A DNA stretch of 64,000 nucleotides from Bhargavaea beijingensis (GTDB lineage Bacteria; Bacillota; Bacilli; Bacillales_A; Planococcaceae), in the NCBI RefSeq assembly GCF_900101985.1, contig NZ_FNAR01000001.1, positions 62,001 through 126,000 of the forward strand, given 5' to 3'. The stretch's first letter is position 1; each line of letters starts with the position of its first letter. Positions 8,838 to 17,582 of this stretch are shown here, piece after piece. Made by a program: the position numbers and the translations under genes. The notes below the pieces were generated by a model. The model did no database searches, was not told the DNA's origin, and was given only the letters and a program-made list of their open reading frames with translations.

Positions 8838-8871
8838 TAAAAACCCGCCGGCAACCTGCTGCCGGCGGGCA
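8838..8871 (-). terminator. rho-independent terminator of the htrA-like gene
   Basis: Strong GCCCGCCGGCA stem with its complement followed, on the minus strand, by T5. It separates the protease transcript from the yclJK operon. Confidence 0.85.
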
Positions 8872-8879
8872 CTGCCCCA

Positions 8880-10337
8880 TCAAGACGGGGAAGAAGCTTT
8901 ATTCGAGCCGAGCGTGACCGGGATCTCCGTCTTCTTGCCTTCACGGTAAACAGTGAACACGGCCTGGTCGCCGACTTCAAGTTCGGAGTAGAGATAGCGG
9001 CGCAGTGCCTGGCCGTCCTCGATCTCCTCGCCGTCGATGGCGGTAATGACATCGCCTTCCTTGATGCCTCCCTTTGCAGCGGCGCCCTCCGGATCGACGC
9101 CCGCGATGTAGACACCCTGAGAGATGTCGTTCGGCAGGCCTTCGAGGTAGCCGCGAGGAATCTGGGCAACATCATACATCGAGATGCCGGCGTAAGGCCG
9201 CTCGACATGGCCGGATTCCATCATTTCCTCAACGAGCGGCACGACATCATTGGATGGGATGGCGAACCCGAGGCCTTCAACGCCCGAGCCGCCGATTTTC
9301 AGGCTGTTGATGCCGATTACTTCGCCATTCATGTTGACGAGCGCGCCGCCGGAGTTCCCCTGGTTGATGGCAGCGTCGGTCTGGATGACGTTCATCTCCC
9401 ACTCGCCGGCGGATGTGTCGACGCTGATCGAACGGTCGGTCGCGCTCACGATCCCTTCCGTCACGGAGCGGGACAGCTCGAGTCCGAGCGGGTTGCCGAT
9501 CGCGACAACCGAGTCTCCGGCGCGAAGCGCGTCAGAGTCGCCGAATGCCAGCGGTTCGGCATCCACCAGGTTCGCATCGACCCGGACAACGGCAAGGTCG
9601 CTCAGGGCGTCCGCGCCGACCAGTTCGGCCTCTGCACGTTCACCGTTTTCCAGGGAGACTTCGAGTTTGGATGCCCCTTCAACAACATGGTTGTTTGTCA
9701 CGATGTAGGCGGACTCATCGTTTTTCTTGATGATGACGCCGGAGCCCGTGCCCGCAGGGATCGACTGGCCGCTGCCGGCGCCGCCGAACGGGTTGCGCTG
9801 CTGTTGCTGCTGGTAGTTCACGATGCCGACGATCGAGCCGGATACCTGCTCGACCATATCGGCAAGCGATCCGTCGGTCGACACCTTCGTTACTTTACCT
9901 GTCGACTGCTGCGACTCGGACTGCAGGCCGCTCTCAGCCGGCTCGTTTGTCTCTGCAGGATCTCCGTCAAGGAGCGGTACCGCGATGGCGAGCGTCAGGA
10001 CAGAGCCCGCGACCCCGCCGCCGATCGCCTGCAGCCAGCCGGCGCCGCCGCGCTTTTTCTTTTCGCGGCTGTCTCGCGCCTGCACGGGGGCAGAGGGTTC
10101 TTCTGCGGCTCCGGGCATGTCGGACCGGTAGGCTTCCTCGCGTGTTTCTTCCGGGGATTCTTCCGTACTGAAGCGGGCGGGCTCCGTCAGCCGTTCGTCA
10201 GGAATCTGGTCGGGCACCCCGTCCTCGCCGTGCTGCCATTCCTGTTCACGGATGTCCGGCTCGGCCGGATTGTGGTTCGGTTCATTTATAGGATCATGCT
10301 GATCGCCGGGTTCCCGGCCATTATGGTGATTTGTCAT
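8880..10337 (-). CDS. HtrA-like membrane-anchored serine protease
   Basis: A 485-residue DegP/HtrA protease (S1C). An acidic cytoplasmic N-terminal region of about 95 residues is followed by a K-K-K-R stop-transfer signal, one membrane helix (about 101-123), a trypsin-like domain with triad H217 (T-N-N-H-V-V), D247 (L-S-D-L-A-V) and S329 (G-N-S-G-G), and a C-terminal PDZ domain. It should degrade or refold misfolded secreted proteins outside the membrane. The ATG at 10337 has AAGGAGG nine bases upstream. It corresponds to the HtrA/HtrB/YyxA group of Bacillus; which member cannot be decided here. Confidence 0.9.
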   Translation of the reverse strand: MTNHHNGREPGDQHDPINEPNHNPAEPDIREQEWQHGEDGVPDQIPDERLTEPARFSTEESPEETREEAYRSDMPGAAEEPSAPVQARDSREKKKRGGAGWLQAIGGGVAGSVLTLAIAVPLLDGDPAETNEPAESGLQSESQQSTGKVTKVSTDGSLADMVEQVSGSIVGIVNYQQQQQRNPFGGAGSGQSIPAGTGSGVIIKKNDESAYIVTNNHVVEGASKLEVSLENGERAEAELVGADALSDLAVVRVDANLVDAEPLAFGDSDALRAGDSVVAIGNPLGLELSRSVTEGIVSATDRSISVDTSAGEWEMNVIQTDAAINQGNSGGALVNMNGEVIGINSLKIGGSGVEGLGFAIPSNDVVPLVEEMMESGHVERPYAGISMYDVAQIPRGYLEGLPNDISQGVYIAGVDPEGAAAKGGIKEGDVITAIDGEEIEDGQALRRYLYSELEVGDQAVFTVYREGKKTEIPVTLGSNKASSPS

Positions 10338-10485
10338 CTGACAATTCCTCCTTGCATCTGTTGACTTCACTTTAAGGGACAGATATGAACAAAGTATTAA
10401 CAAGATTAAAATCGATTTCCCCGCGTCCCGCGCGCCCCTCTCGGGTATAATAGAACCACCATCACGGAACGGAAGGATGTTGCAC

Positions 10486-10770
10486 ATGGAAATCACGGGC
10501 CACACGGTCGAACTGCTGAATGACCCGACCGGAATCATCGAAGGGGACCGCTATGAGTTCTTCCTGGATCTCAACCTTGATGAAGAGGACGAGCTGTACA
10601 CGGAAGGCGGCGTGAAGCTCCGCGTCCTTTTCGCCGTACAGGACGGACGCGAATGGATCGCGAATTATGACTTCATCGAAGCCGCAACCGGCAAGGCGAT
10701 GGGCTTCGCGCTTGAAGAGGACGAGGAAAAAGAAGTCCTCGAATACTGCCGTACCCATAAGGACGCATGA
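10486..10770 (+). CDS. DUF6509 family small protein
   Basis: A 94-residue acidic protein beginning M-E-I-T-G-H-T-V-E, with D-R-Y-E-F-F-L-D-L and a D/E-rich C-terminus. It matches my recollection of a Bacillales family (DUF6509) sometimes mislabelled pullulanase. The ATG at 10486 is preferred over one at 10477 because GGAAGG lies nine bases upstream. A TATAAT box at 10446-10451 probably serves it. Function unknown. Confidence 0.7.
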   Translation: MEITGHTVELLNDPTGIIEGDRYEFFLDLNLDEEDELYTEGGVKLRVLFAVQDGREWIANYDFIEAATGKAMGFALEEDEEKEVLEYCRTHKDA

Positions 10771-10774
10771 CCCC

Positions 10775-10802
10775 GCGGACCGGATGCACCGGTCCGTTTT
10801 TT
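10775..10802 (+). terminator. rho-independent terminator
   Basis: CGGACCGG and its complement around ATGCA, followed by T6. Confidence 0.9.
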
Positions 10803-10886
10803 CATGCACCTTCAGCACGTATTCTTCCCTTCAGCTGAAAAGGCAAACTTTTGAGCAATGTCCTTTCTAAATGGGCAGAATTTTCG

Positions 10887-10953
10887 TATAATGATAGCAG
10901 GAAAGGTTGTCTGTCTCTAAGTCTCTCTGTCTCTAAGTCTCTCTGTCTCAACA
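10887..10953 (+). promoter_or_regulatory. promoter -10 box and repeated CTGTCTCTAAGT leader
   Basis: TATAAT at 10887-10892 is followed by a leader in which CTGTCTCTAAGTCTCT occurs twice plus a partial third copy (about 10911-10950), just before GAGGAGGG and the ATG at 10972. The pyrimidine-rich repeated leader is unusual and could affect mRNA stability or translation. Confidence 0.6.
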
Positions 10954-10971
10954 CAAGTGAGGAGGGATCGT

Positions 10972-11148
10972 ATGGTAAGGCATCCAAACGGCAAGTTGAA
11001 CCAGCCCGACGACAAAGAAGCAGTCCTTAACATGATTGATGAGGGGGCCCCGGTCCATTCCGCCCGCGAAGAACAGGCCGGGGACTTTAATCTCCGGCGG
11101 GAAAACAGCTTCGGCGAAGAGGAACTCAGGAACATCACGTATCAGTAA
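10972..11148 (+). CDS. small hydrophilic 58-residue protein
   Basis: A 58-codon gene with an excellent ribosome site (GAGGAGGG, five bases before the ATG), its own TATAAT promoter and a strong terminator. The product is polar and acidic (for example N-Q-P-D-D-K-E-A-V and F-G-E-E-E-L). I recognise no domain. The complete set of expression signals makes it a real gene even though it is short. Confidence 0.7.
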   Translation: MVRHPNGKLNQPDDKEAVLNMIDEGAPVHSAREEQAGDFNLRRENSFGEEELRNITYQ

Positions 11149-11152
11149 ACAG

Positions 11153-11195
11153 CGAACATCGCCCTCCATTGCTGCTGGAGGGCGATGTTCATTTT
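11153..11195 (+). terminator. rho-independent terminator
   Basis: GAACATCGCCCTCCA and its complement around a short loop, followed by a T-rich stretch. Confidence 0.85.
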
Positions 11196-11205
11196 AGTAA
11201 ATAAT

Positions 11206-11240
11206 GCCCCCTCTGCAGCTTGGGCTGCGAAGGGGGCACT
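11206..11240 (-). terminator. terminator for the VOC gene
   Basis: GCCCCC/GGGGGC outer stem with an internal CAGC/GCTG stem, immediately after the VOC stop codon on the minus strand. Confidence 0.65.
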
Positions 11241-11244
11241 CTTA

Positions 11245-11628
11245 TTAATCATTGCAGATCATCAGTACATTGCCGTCCGGGTCCCGGAAATTAAAATAGG
11301 CAAAATCGCCGATCCGCTCGATCTCTCTTGCAATAGGAATGTCATTCTCCTGAATGAACCGGTAAGCCTCATCGATATCCTCAGCATAAAAGTTAAACAA
11401 CGCATGATCAGAGGGCTTGAGGGTGAAGCCAGGGTCAAACGTATGGTCATCCAGCGTCAGCCCGGCTTTCGAGGTCACGGGGATATTATAAACAGGTGAC
11501 TCCACATCACGTTCATCAAACGGAAGTCCAAGCAAGCGGCTGTACCATGCTGCGGACTTCTTGAGGTCACTGACATGAATAAACACATTGTTCACTTTTC
11601 CGGCAATCGGTGAAGCGGTTGAATTCAT
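11245..11628 (-). CDS. VOC (glyoxalase/bleomycin-resistance fold) protein
   Basis: A 127-residue single vicinal-oxygen-chelate domain protein with V-F-I-H-V-S-D-L-K-K-S-A-A-W-Y-S-R-L-L-G at the start and F-R-D-P-D-G-N-V-L near the end, so at least part of the metal site is kept. The substrate is unknown. The ATG at 11628 has AAAGGTGG upstream. Broken relatives of this gene and of the adjacent lipoprotein gene recur at 17370-17520 and 17947-18010, showing that a VOC/lipoprotein module was duplicated here. Confidence 0.85.
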   Translation of the reverse strand: MNSTASPIAGKVNNVFIHVSDLKKSAAWYSRLLGLPFDERDVESPVYNIPVTSKAGLTLDDHTFDPGFTLKPSDHALFNFYAEDIDEAYRFIQENDIPIAREIERIGDFAYFNFRDPDGNVLMICND

Positions 11629-11700
11629 TTTCATCCACCTTTCAGTGAGGGTTAATCTTAGCATTCAATAAGGCGGACGAAATTCCTTTAAAATACAATC

Positions 11701-11731
11701 AAAAAAGCACCGCCTGTGACGGTGCTTTGTC
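11701..11731 (-). terminator. terminator of the interrupted lipoprotein gene
   Basis: AAGCACCG and its complement around a short loop with flanking A and T runs. An almost identical terminator follows the intact lipoprotein gene at 17553-17580. Confidence 0.8.
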
Positions 11732-11747
11732 TCAGTCTTCGTTTTGT
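11732..11747 (-). pseudogene. 3' stub of the lipoprotein gene left of the IS
   Basis: The last few codons of the small lipoprotein gene, including its stop (complement of TCA at 11732-11734), lie left of the IS21 element. They join the piece at 14239-14366 once the element and one copy of the TTTGT duplication are removed. Confidence 0.8.
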
Positions 11748-11854
11748 TGTAAACGATAAACTGAAAGTGACCAATTTCGAAAAATAGAATAGAGCCACTT
11801 TCCAACCAGAAAAACACCTTCTGTATACTGGGATCAGTAGACGGAAGGCGGGGA

Positions 11855-13419
11855 TTGGAAGTGAAGAAAATGGAACTGTATTACAAGATGAAAGACTTGG
11901 AGGGAAAGGGATTTTCCCAAAGACAGATTTCTAAAAAGCTGAGAGTCGGAAGGAATACGGTTAGCTCCTACCTGGGCATGTCTTCAAAGCAGTTCATCGA
12001 GTATATCCATTCGCTCGAGACGCGGCCAAAGAAGTTGGATCCTTATCGGGAGCACATTCTCGGATGGCTTCGGGAACATCCGGATCTTACCGGCGCCCAG
12101 GTCCACGATTGGCTGATTGAGCGGATGGAGCTGAAAGGCGTTACCCAGGCAACGGTCCGAAGCTACGTGAAGGATATAAGGGAGCGTTATGGGATTCCGA
12201 AGGTGAAGAACCAACGGGTCTACGCAGCGGTGCCCGAGTTTCAGCCGGGCCATCAGGCCCAAGTGGATTTCGGACAGTTGAAGGTGCTTACGGTGGACGG
12301 AAAGGAAAGAAAGCTGTATTGCATCGTCTTCATCCTTTCCCACTCCCGCTTTAAATACGCGGAGTGGTTGGACCGGCCATTCAGGACAGTCGATATGATC
12401 CGGGCCCACGAGAATGCCTTCCATTATTTTGGCGGAATGCCGGAAGAGATGGTCTACGACCAGGATGCCATCCTAGCGGTCAGTGAGAATGCGGGCGACC
12501 TGATCCTGACATCGGAGTTCGCCAGATACCGGGAACACTGTAGCTTCATTGTGCATCTGTGTCGGCGGAGCGACCCGGAGTCCAAGGGAAGGGTCGAGCA
12601 GGCCGTGAAGTACGTGAAGAACAACTTCGCCAAGAACCGGCTATTTGAGGATTTGGCAGCCTGGAACGAATCGACACTCCGCTGGCTGGCACGCACGGGA
12701 AACCATAATGTCCACCACAATACAAAAAAGAGACCCGCCGAAGTGCACGCCCTCGAAAAGCCGCACTTACGGAAGATCCCTTCTGAGTTCCCGCTTGGGA
12801 ACCTAACTGATACCAGTATAACAAGGACCATCCATAAGGACAATGTCATCCGCTTCTCAGGCAACCGGTATTCGGTGCCTGCCGGCACTTTCGGAGCGAT
12901 GGAAAGAATGTCGCCTACGTCGAAGAGAAGGCGGGAACCCTCCTGATCCGGTTAAAGCCGGAGGCGCCACCAATCGCCATACACCGGATCCCTGAAGAAA
13001 AAGGGCTCGTTGTCAGTGATGAGAATCATCGGAAACGAGATGTCTCCAGGAGTACGATTCTCGCCGCAAAAATTACAGAAGCCTTTGCGGACAAGGAACT
13101 GATCGGCTGGTATCTCGATGAGTTAAGGAAGAAGTATCCGCGTTATCTTTCAGCTCAGTTCGAACGGATGGAAGACGCCATCCGCGCATACTTGCCTTAT
13201 GTGGACGAGGCACTTGAGAAGGCCAGGCTATTGAACTTGGTAAGCGCAAATGATTTCCGTGATATCGCCTCTTCCCTGGCAAGGGACTCAAAGGAGAAAA
13301 AGAACGGAAAGGCCGAAGAATGGGTTTCTACCTACGAGCACCTCCGGGCAGCCGAGAGGACAGTAGATTACTACGCAAGCGTATTGGGAGGGAATGGCCA
13401 TAACCAGTCCGGCAACTGA
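11855..13419 (+). pseudogene. istA: IS21 transposase IstA, frameshifted
   Basis: The first 347 or so codons encode an N-terminal helix-turn-helix (F-S-Q-R-Q-I-S-K-K-L-R-V-G-R-N-T-V), then an rve/DDE integrase core (Q-A-Q-V-D-F-G-Q, Y-D-Q-D-A, S-K-G-R-V-E-Q). Near 12885-12895, inside the conserved R-Y-S-V-P-A-G-T-F segment, the frame shifts by -1 and the rest of IstA (D-G-K-N-V-A-Y-V-E-E onward) continues to 13419 in the other frame. A one-base deletion is the simplest cause; programmed frameshifting is not typical of IS21. The start is TTG at 11855 or ATG at 11870. The gene is probably inactive. Confidence 0.85.
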
Positions 13420-14173
13420 TCTACAGGAAAAGTGCAAGTCGCTCCGTCTCGCAGAAACAGCAAAGGAGCTGCCAGAGCTTCTGCGGAGCGCGGAATCGGA
13501 AAATTGGACCTACCATGAGTTCATTCACCAAGTCCTTTCTCACGAGCTGGGGGCCCGTGAAAAGAAGAATATCGAGCGATTCATGAAGTGGGCCAATTTC
13601 CCGTATCACCGGACGCTTGCGGAGTATGATCTCGGCGAACAGAGCGCAATCGGGGAACGGCAGTTCAAGCTCCTGAAGGAGCTGACATGGATTGACAACC
13701 ACTTCACGCTCATCCTCATGGGTCCACCCGGGGCCGGCAAGACCCATCTTGCGGTCGGCCTGGGCATCCATGCGATCGAAGACGGCCGCCAGGTAGCCTT
13801 CGTCTCGATGGCTGAGCTCGTACATATCCTCAAGACCCGTGAATATGCGAGCAAGTCCCGGACGAGATACAAGCGGATTATCGACTCAGAGCTCGTCATC
13901 ATCGATGACGTCATGTATATGTCAATCGACCCCAAGGAAGCCAACCTGTTCTTCCAGTTCATCTATGAGCGCTATGACCACACGGCTTTTATCCTTACGT
14001 CGAATAAGGGGCCGAATGAATGGGGACGCTTTCTGGGCGACCAGACACTCACCGCCGCCATCCTTGACCGCCTGCTTCACCGCAGTGAGGTCATCTCATT
14101 CAGTGAGCACGATGACAGCCTCCGAATGAAGCATCGCAAGACGTTGTTTTCGGATACAATGGCTCCATCCTAA
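13394..14173 (+). CDS. istB: IS21 helper ATPase IstB
   Basis: A 259-residue AAA+ protein of the IstB/DnaC group. It has Walker A G-P-P-G-A-G-K-T-H near residue 110, Walker B V-I-I-D-D-V, and sensor I with L-T-S-N-K-G. IstB selects target DNA and activates the IstA transposase. It overlaps the end of istA by 26 bases, as is usual for this family. It looks intact. Confidence 0.93.
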   Translation: MAITSPATDLQEKCKSLRLAETAKELPELLRSAESENWTYHEFIHQVLSHELGAREKKNIERFMKWANFPYHRTLAEYDLGEQSAIGERQFKLLKELTWIDNHFTLILMGPPGAGKTHLAVGLGIHAIEDGRQVAFVSMAELVHILKTREYASKSRTRYKRIIDSELVIIDDVMYMSIDPKEANLFFQFIYERYDHTAFILTSNKGPNEWGRFLGDQTLTAAILDRLLHRSEVISFSEHDDSLRMKHRKTLFSDTMAPS

Positions 14174-14233
14174 TTTGCGAAAGTGGTAACATCCTAATTT
14201 TCGAAAATGGCACTTTTCTACTTGACGGTTACA

Positions 14234-14366
14234 TTTGTTCCTGTTGCTCGGAAGGCTCCTCTGTCGGATCCGGTTCCTGCTCATCGCCTCCGGTGCCGCA
14301 ACCGAACAGAAGGCCTGCTGACAACAGGACAGACATGAATCCGAAAAGTTTCTTATTTAACCCCAT
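14234..14366 (-). pseudogene. small lipoprotein gene interrupted by IS21 (5' part)
   Basis: Encodes M-G-L-N-K-K-L-F-G-F then a hydrophobic stretch and the lipobox L-L-F-G-C, followed by an acidic Glu/Pro/Gln-rich tail. It stops matching its intact paralogue (17583-17726) exactly at the IS right end. The ribosome site AAGGAGTG is intact, so a truncated lipoprotein running into the IS could still be made. Confidence 0.85.
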
Positions 14367-14581
14367 CACTCCTTTCTAAAGGATGGGATTAGCTTGTGGG
14401 ATTTAGGGAAATGGAGGAAAATCGAGGTATATTTTTACGATGTGTATGCAACCACTCACTAAATAAGCGAACAGCGCCCCCTTGTATCATGTGGGAGAGC
14501 GCCGTATGTTGCATTCGACAGGAGCTATTAACAATAGCGAATCCTCAGGACATTGCTAAAAAGAAGAAACATCGATATCCA
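14367..14581. other. upstream region of the interrupted lipoprotein gene
   Basis: No gene seen. It shares many stretches with 17727-17891 (for example AATAAGCGAACAGCGCCCCC in both), so it is part of the duplicated module. A weak GCGC-flanked hairpin is present near 14475-14503. Confidence 0.5.
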
Positions 14582-17212
14582 TTATTTCGTTGCTTTAAAC
14601 TCAAACAAACTATCTATATTATGGGTTAACTCACTTGTAACTTCTGTAAAGTCAATTAGTTTTTTATTAGCATTTTTTAAAGTCTTACTAATGATAAACT
14701 CCATATGTTTTTTTTCTATTAATGCACCTTTCGATGCCAATAAAACTTTATTTATCAAATTAAAAAATAGGTCTTTAACATTTTCGATAAGTTCATAGTT
14801 TTTTCTGTACTCTTCATGAAGATACAATAAGGCATCATTAGTTAAGAATACAATTTCTGTATCATAATATTTGCTAATTGAAGCTCTAATGTCTTCATAA
14901 GTATTGGTTGCATTTTTTTGTTTGAATATGTTGCTTATAAAAATATGCCCATCTAAATGTTTGCTATTTGTAAAGTCAGACAACTCTATTGTTTCACTTA
15001 ATGATCTAATGTAACGTATTGCTTTATCCTTTTCACCCACACTAAAATTGTATCCTTTTAAATCTGTATTTAGCTTACAATCATAGGAAAATGCCAATTT
15101 ATTAGTTTCTATTTTCTTTCCCACATATTCATCGAAACCCAAGGTAAATACCCCTTCGGGTAGCTCATGACCAATATATTCATGCCCCCACTTTTGTACA
15201 TTAATAAAGAGGTCTTTTAAAATAGTATAAATATCATCCTCATAATCGGCTGGGGTATAATTATGTACTTTTGGATTTTCTATATTGTGTTTTACTGTTA
15301 AATATGATTCAGATGCAGCATCAGAAATGTAATTCTTTGTTTTTAATTCAAGTGTGTAAAATGTTTTATTTAAGAAACTTACTAAATTATTGCTATCTCT
15401 CTCGTAAAAGTTTCCGAAACTTATTGCAGAAAAACAGCCGCTAGAATAGCGTTCTATTGCTTTACTTCCCTGACCCACTGTAATAATTAATGTAGGATCT
15501 AAAAATTTCTTTAGTTTTGAGAAGGCTAGACCTGAAATAGTTTCAGTACAAACTAACACTTTAAAAAGCTTACCCATCTTATTCTCAATCTTTAAAAATT
15601 TAAAAGTAGAACCAGCTACTTTTCTGTTGGAAATACCATTAAATTCCCACTCAGAAGACTCGCAAATTTCCTTTACCTTCCATATTACATATTTATCAAT
15701 CTTATCATTGTCCATTGTTACAATATGATCATCGATCGTTTTTACCTCAGAATCACAATCAGGACAATCTTCTTGTATAACTTCACCATCCTCAATAATT
15801 TCCTCATATGTGCATGAAGTATTTGAGCAAAATCTTTTTAATACCTTAACTTTATTCAACAATCCAGCCTTAAATAATTCATCACGTTTTTTTATTTCTA
15901 TTGAATTAAGATTTCTTCCATTCCGACTGTTCATTATATAATCTACTAAGTCAGCTTCACCATCTATTGTACCTACATTGGAAATTTGTTTATACAGCGG
16001 CAAACCAAAACGGCTAAAAAACTTCTCTTTTAAAATTCTCTTTTTCTCAACGTCTAATCTACTATCGTTCATTTGAAAGATAATATTGCCATTATCTAAG
16101 ATCGATGAAAATATTGTCCTTCTAGTTCCATGCGATCGAAAAGAAATAGACTCCACACTTTTAATACTACTGATGCTTATTGCTCCCTTTTCATAAGCAT
16201 CATAAACGGACTGGCTAATATCAATATCTTGCAGGGCAAATGCTATAGCTGGTGAATTTTCTAATGGACTTTCTCTAAATTTAATTCTATCTACTAAAAA
16301 GTCGTCTACTTGTTCCCCGGAGAAATTTTTTCCTTTTAAAATGCTGTCTCTAACTGCTTCATGGTTAACATCATTAAATGGCTCTTCCTTAATTTTGGTT
16401 GCCGAAGCTTCAAATGTTTCTTCAAGATATTCTTTAATAGCGACTAATTCAAAATTAGCCTTTGTTTTAATTTCAAATAAATTCTTGCTCGAGTCTATCG
16501 AAAACAAGATTCTTATGATTTCTCTATTACGGATCGCTTCATTAAAGTCCTCTTTTGAAATATCATTCACTTCTTTATAAAGCAAAATAATGTACAATCC
16601 TTCAATTTCGCAATATGAATGAATTTTGTAATTATTCTCCTCCCTAGAAGCCTTGTATAGTTTATCTCTAAGTTTTTGTTCAAAAGTAAATTCATTAGAT
16701 ACTTTATTAACAATAGATTTGTCCATTTCCTTGTCAATGCCATATATAGTTCCAGAAGAATGATTTTGCCATATATTTAATGTTCTAATTGCAAAAAGAT
16801 GTGACGGTGACTTCTTATATAATGAATAAATTTTACTAATTGGCTTTGTATAGTTTTCGCTTTCTTCATTTGAATGCAATTCGAAATACTGATTAATTGT
16901 CTTTTTCTTTCTATTCATGTAATCCTGAAGGTTAAGTATAAGTAATTTTTGAGAGTCGGATAATTTATTACAAAGATCGTCAATAAGTGATTCCTTATTT
17001 TCATCTTCTTTAACTTTTATTTCACCTAGTTCTGCTATTTCTTTAATTTCTTTTATTGAATATGAATTTAAATAGCTTCTTATTATTGAAGTGAGTTGAA
17101 CTGAAGTCTTTTCCTTATTTGAATCAATATTAACTCCTAATTCACGCCAAAATCTTATATCTGATTTATCAACTGCCTCAACGGTATTGTAAACCTTATT
17201 GAAGTTTGCCAA
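14582..17212 (-). CDS. 876-residue putative nuclease with zinc ribbon, unrecognised family
   Basis: An AT-rich gene starting at TTG (17212) behind GGAGGAAG, encoding a very Lys/Ile/Asn-rich protein. I do not recognise the whole protein. A four-cysteine zinc ribbon (C-S-N-T-S-C about 461-466, C-P-D-C about 486-489) sits in the middle. Near the C-terminus the segment with F-S-Y-D-C-K-L-N (D711, K713) followed by E-K-D-K-A-I-R-Y-I looks like the core of a PD-(D/E)xK nuclease. The N-terminal 270 residues look helical. Size, base composition and the neighbouring Vsr/methyltransferase suggest a defence protein. This is inference only. Confidence 0.6.
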   Translation of the reverse strand: MANFNKVYNTVEAVDKSDIRFWRELGVNIDSNKEKTSVQLTSIIRSYLNSYSIKEIKEIAELGEIKVKEDENKESLIDDLCNKLSDSQKLLILNLQDYMNRKKKTINQYFELHSNEESENYTKPISKIYSLYKKSPSHLFAIRTLNIWQNHSSGTIYGIDKEMDKSIVNKVSNEFTFEQKLRDKLYKASREENNYKIHSYCEIEGLYIILLYKEVNDISKEDFNEAIRNREIIRILFSIDSSKNLFEIKTKANFELVAIKEYLEETFEASATKIKEEPFNDVNHEAVRDSILKGKNFSGEQVDDFLVDRIKFRESPLENSPAIAFALQDIDISQSVYDAYEKGAISISSIKSVESISFRSHGTRRTIFSSILDNGNIIFQMNDSRLDVEKKRILKEKFFSRFGLPLYKQISNVGTIDGEADLVDYIMNSRNGRNLNSIEIKKRDELFKAGLLNKVKVLKRFCSNTSCTYEEIIEDGEVIQEDCPDCDSEVKTIDDHIVTMDNDKIDKYVIWKVKEICESSEWEFNGISNRKVAGSTFKFLKIENKMGKLFKVLVCTETISGLAFSKLKKFLDPTLIITVGQGSKAIERYSSGCFSAISFGNFYERDSNNLVSFLNKTFYTLELKTKNYISDAASESYLTVKHNIENPKVHNYTPADYEDDIYTILKDLFINVQKWGHEYIGHELPEGVFTLGFDEYVGKKIETNKLAFSYDCKLNTDLKGYNFSVGEKDKAIRYIRSLSETIELSDFTNSKHLDGHIFISNIFKQKNATNTYEDIRASISKYYDTEIVFLTNDALLYLHEEYRKNYELIENVKDLFFNLINKVLLASKGALIEKKHMEFIISKTLKNANKKLIDFTEVTSELTHNIDSLFEFKATK

Positions 17213-17369
17213 TTATACACTTCCTCCATATAAGATAGGTTAAATTTGTATTTTTTCACTTTAGTTATTATTCTATCATGATTTATATTAATGTCTCAAT
17301 CACTCTCACAATGGGGAAGCATTGTCCTAGATAAAATAGTTTGCATCATTGATACCAATATTCGGCTGC
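17213..17369. other. leader/promoter region of the 876-codon gene
   Basis: AT-rich stretch upstream of the minus-strand gene. I see no gene in it. The junction with the decayed VOC copy lies around 17330-17370. Confidence 0.4.
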
Positions 17370-17520
17370 AGGTTAAATCCGAGGTCAAAGGCGTGGTAAT
17401 CAAGTGTCAGGTGATGGACCTCCTCATACTGGCATGGATAAATGTATTGTTGACCTTGCCGGTAATCGGTGAAGCAGTTGAATTCATCGTCATCCGCCTT
17501 TCAGTTGGGGTTTAGCATTC
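17370..17520 (-). pseudogene. decayed VOC gene copy with internal deletion
   Basis: Segments about 17372-17409 and 17435-17515 match the intact VOC gene region (about 11424-11460 and 11570-11650) with substitutions. The part between is missing. The start region and the following GCATTCAATAAGGCGG stretch are kept almost exactly. No open frame remains. Confidence 0.75.
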
Positions 17521-17552
17521 AATAAGGCGGAGGAAATTCCTTTAAACTCATC

Positions 17553-17580
17553 AAAAAAGCACCGCCTGGACGGTGCTTTT
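17553..17580 (-). terminator. terminator of the intact lipoprotein gene
   Basis: AAGCACCGCC-type stem with A6 and T4 flanks, near-identical to 11701-11731. Confidence 0.8.
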
Positions 17581-17582
17581 CC

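Larger units (their letters stand above)
11748..14233 (+). mobile_element. IS21-family insertion sequence, 2486 bp
   Basis: The ends form imperfect inverted repeats of about 40 bp: the left starts TGTAAACG and contains TTTCGAAAAATAG, the right end read inward starts TGTAACCG and contains TTTCGAAAATTAG. Both begin TG. The 5 bp TTTGT is duplicated at 11743-11747 and 14234-14238. Removing the element and one TTTGT restores the lipoprotein frame seen in the intact copy at 17583. It carries istA (frameshifted) and istB, the standard IS21 pair. The good match between its ends suggests a fairly recent insertion. Confidence 0.93.

Noticed and set aside
6647-10337. CssRS-HtrB locus
   Set aside because: A two-component system beside an HtrA-like protease recalls CssRS, but the kinase N-terminus and sensor pattern fit YclK better.
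12880-12900. Programmed ribosomal frameshift in istA
   Set aside because: The site has no classical slippery heptamer and IS21 elements do not normally use frameshifting inside istA; a plain deletion is simpler.
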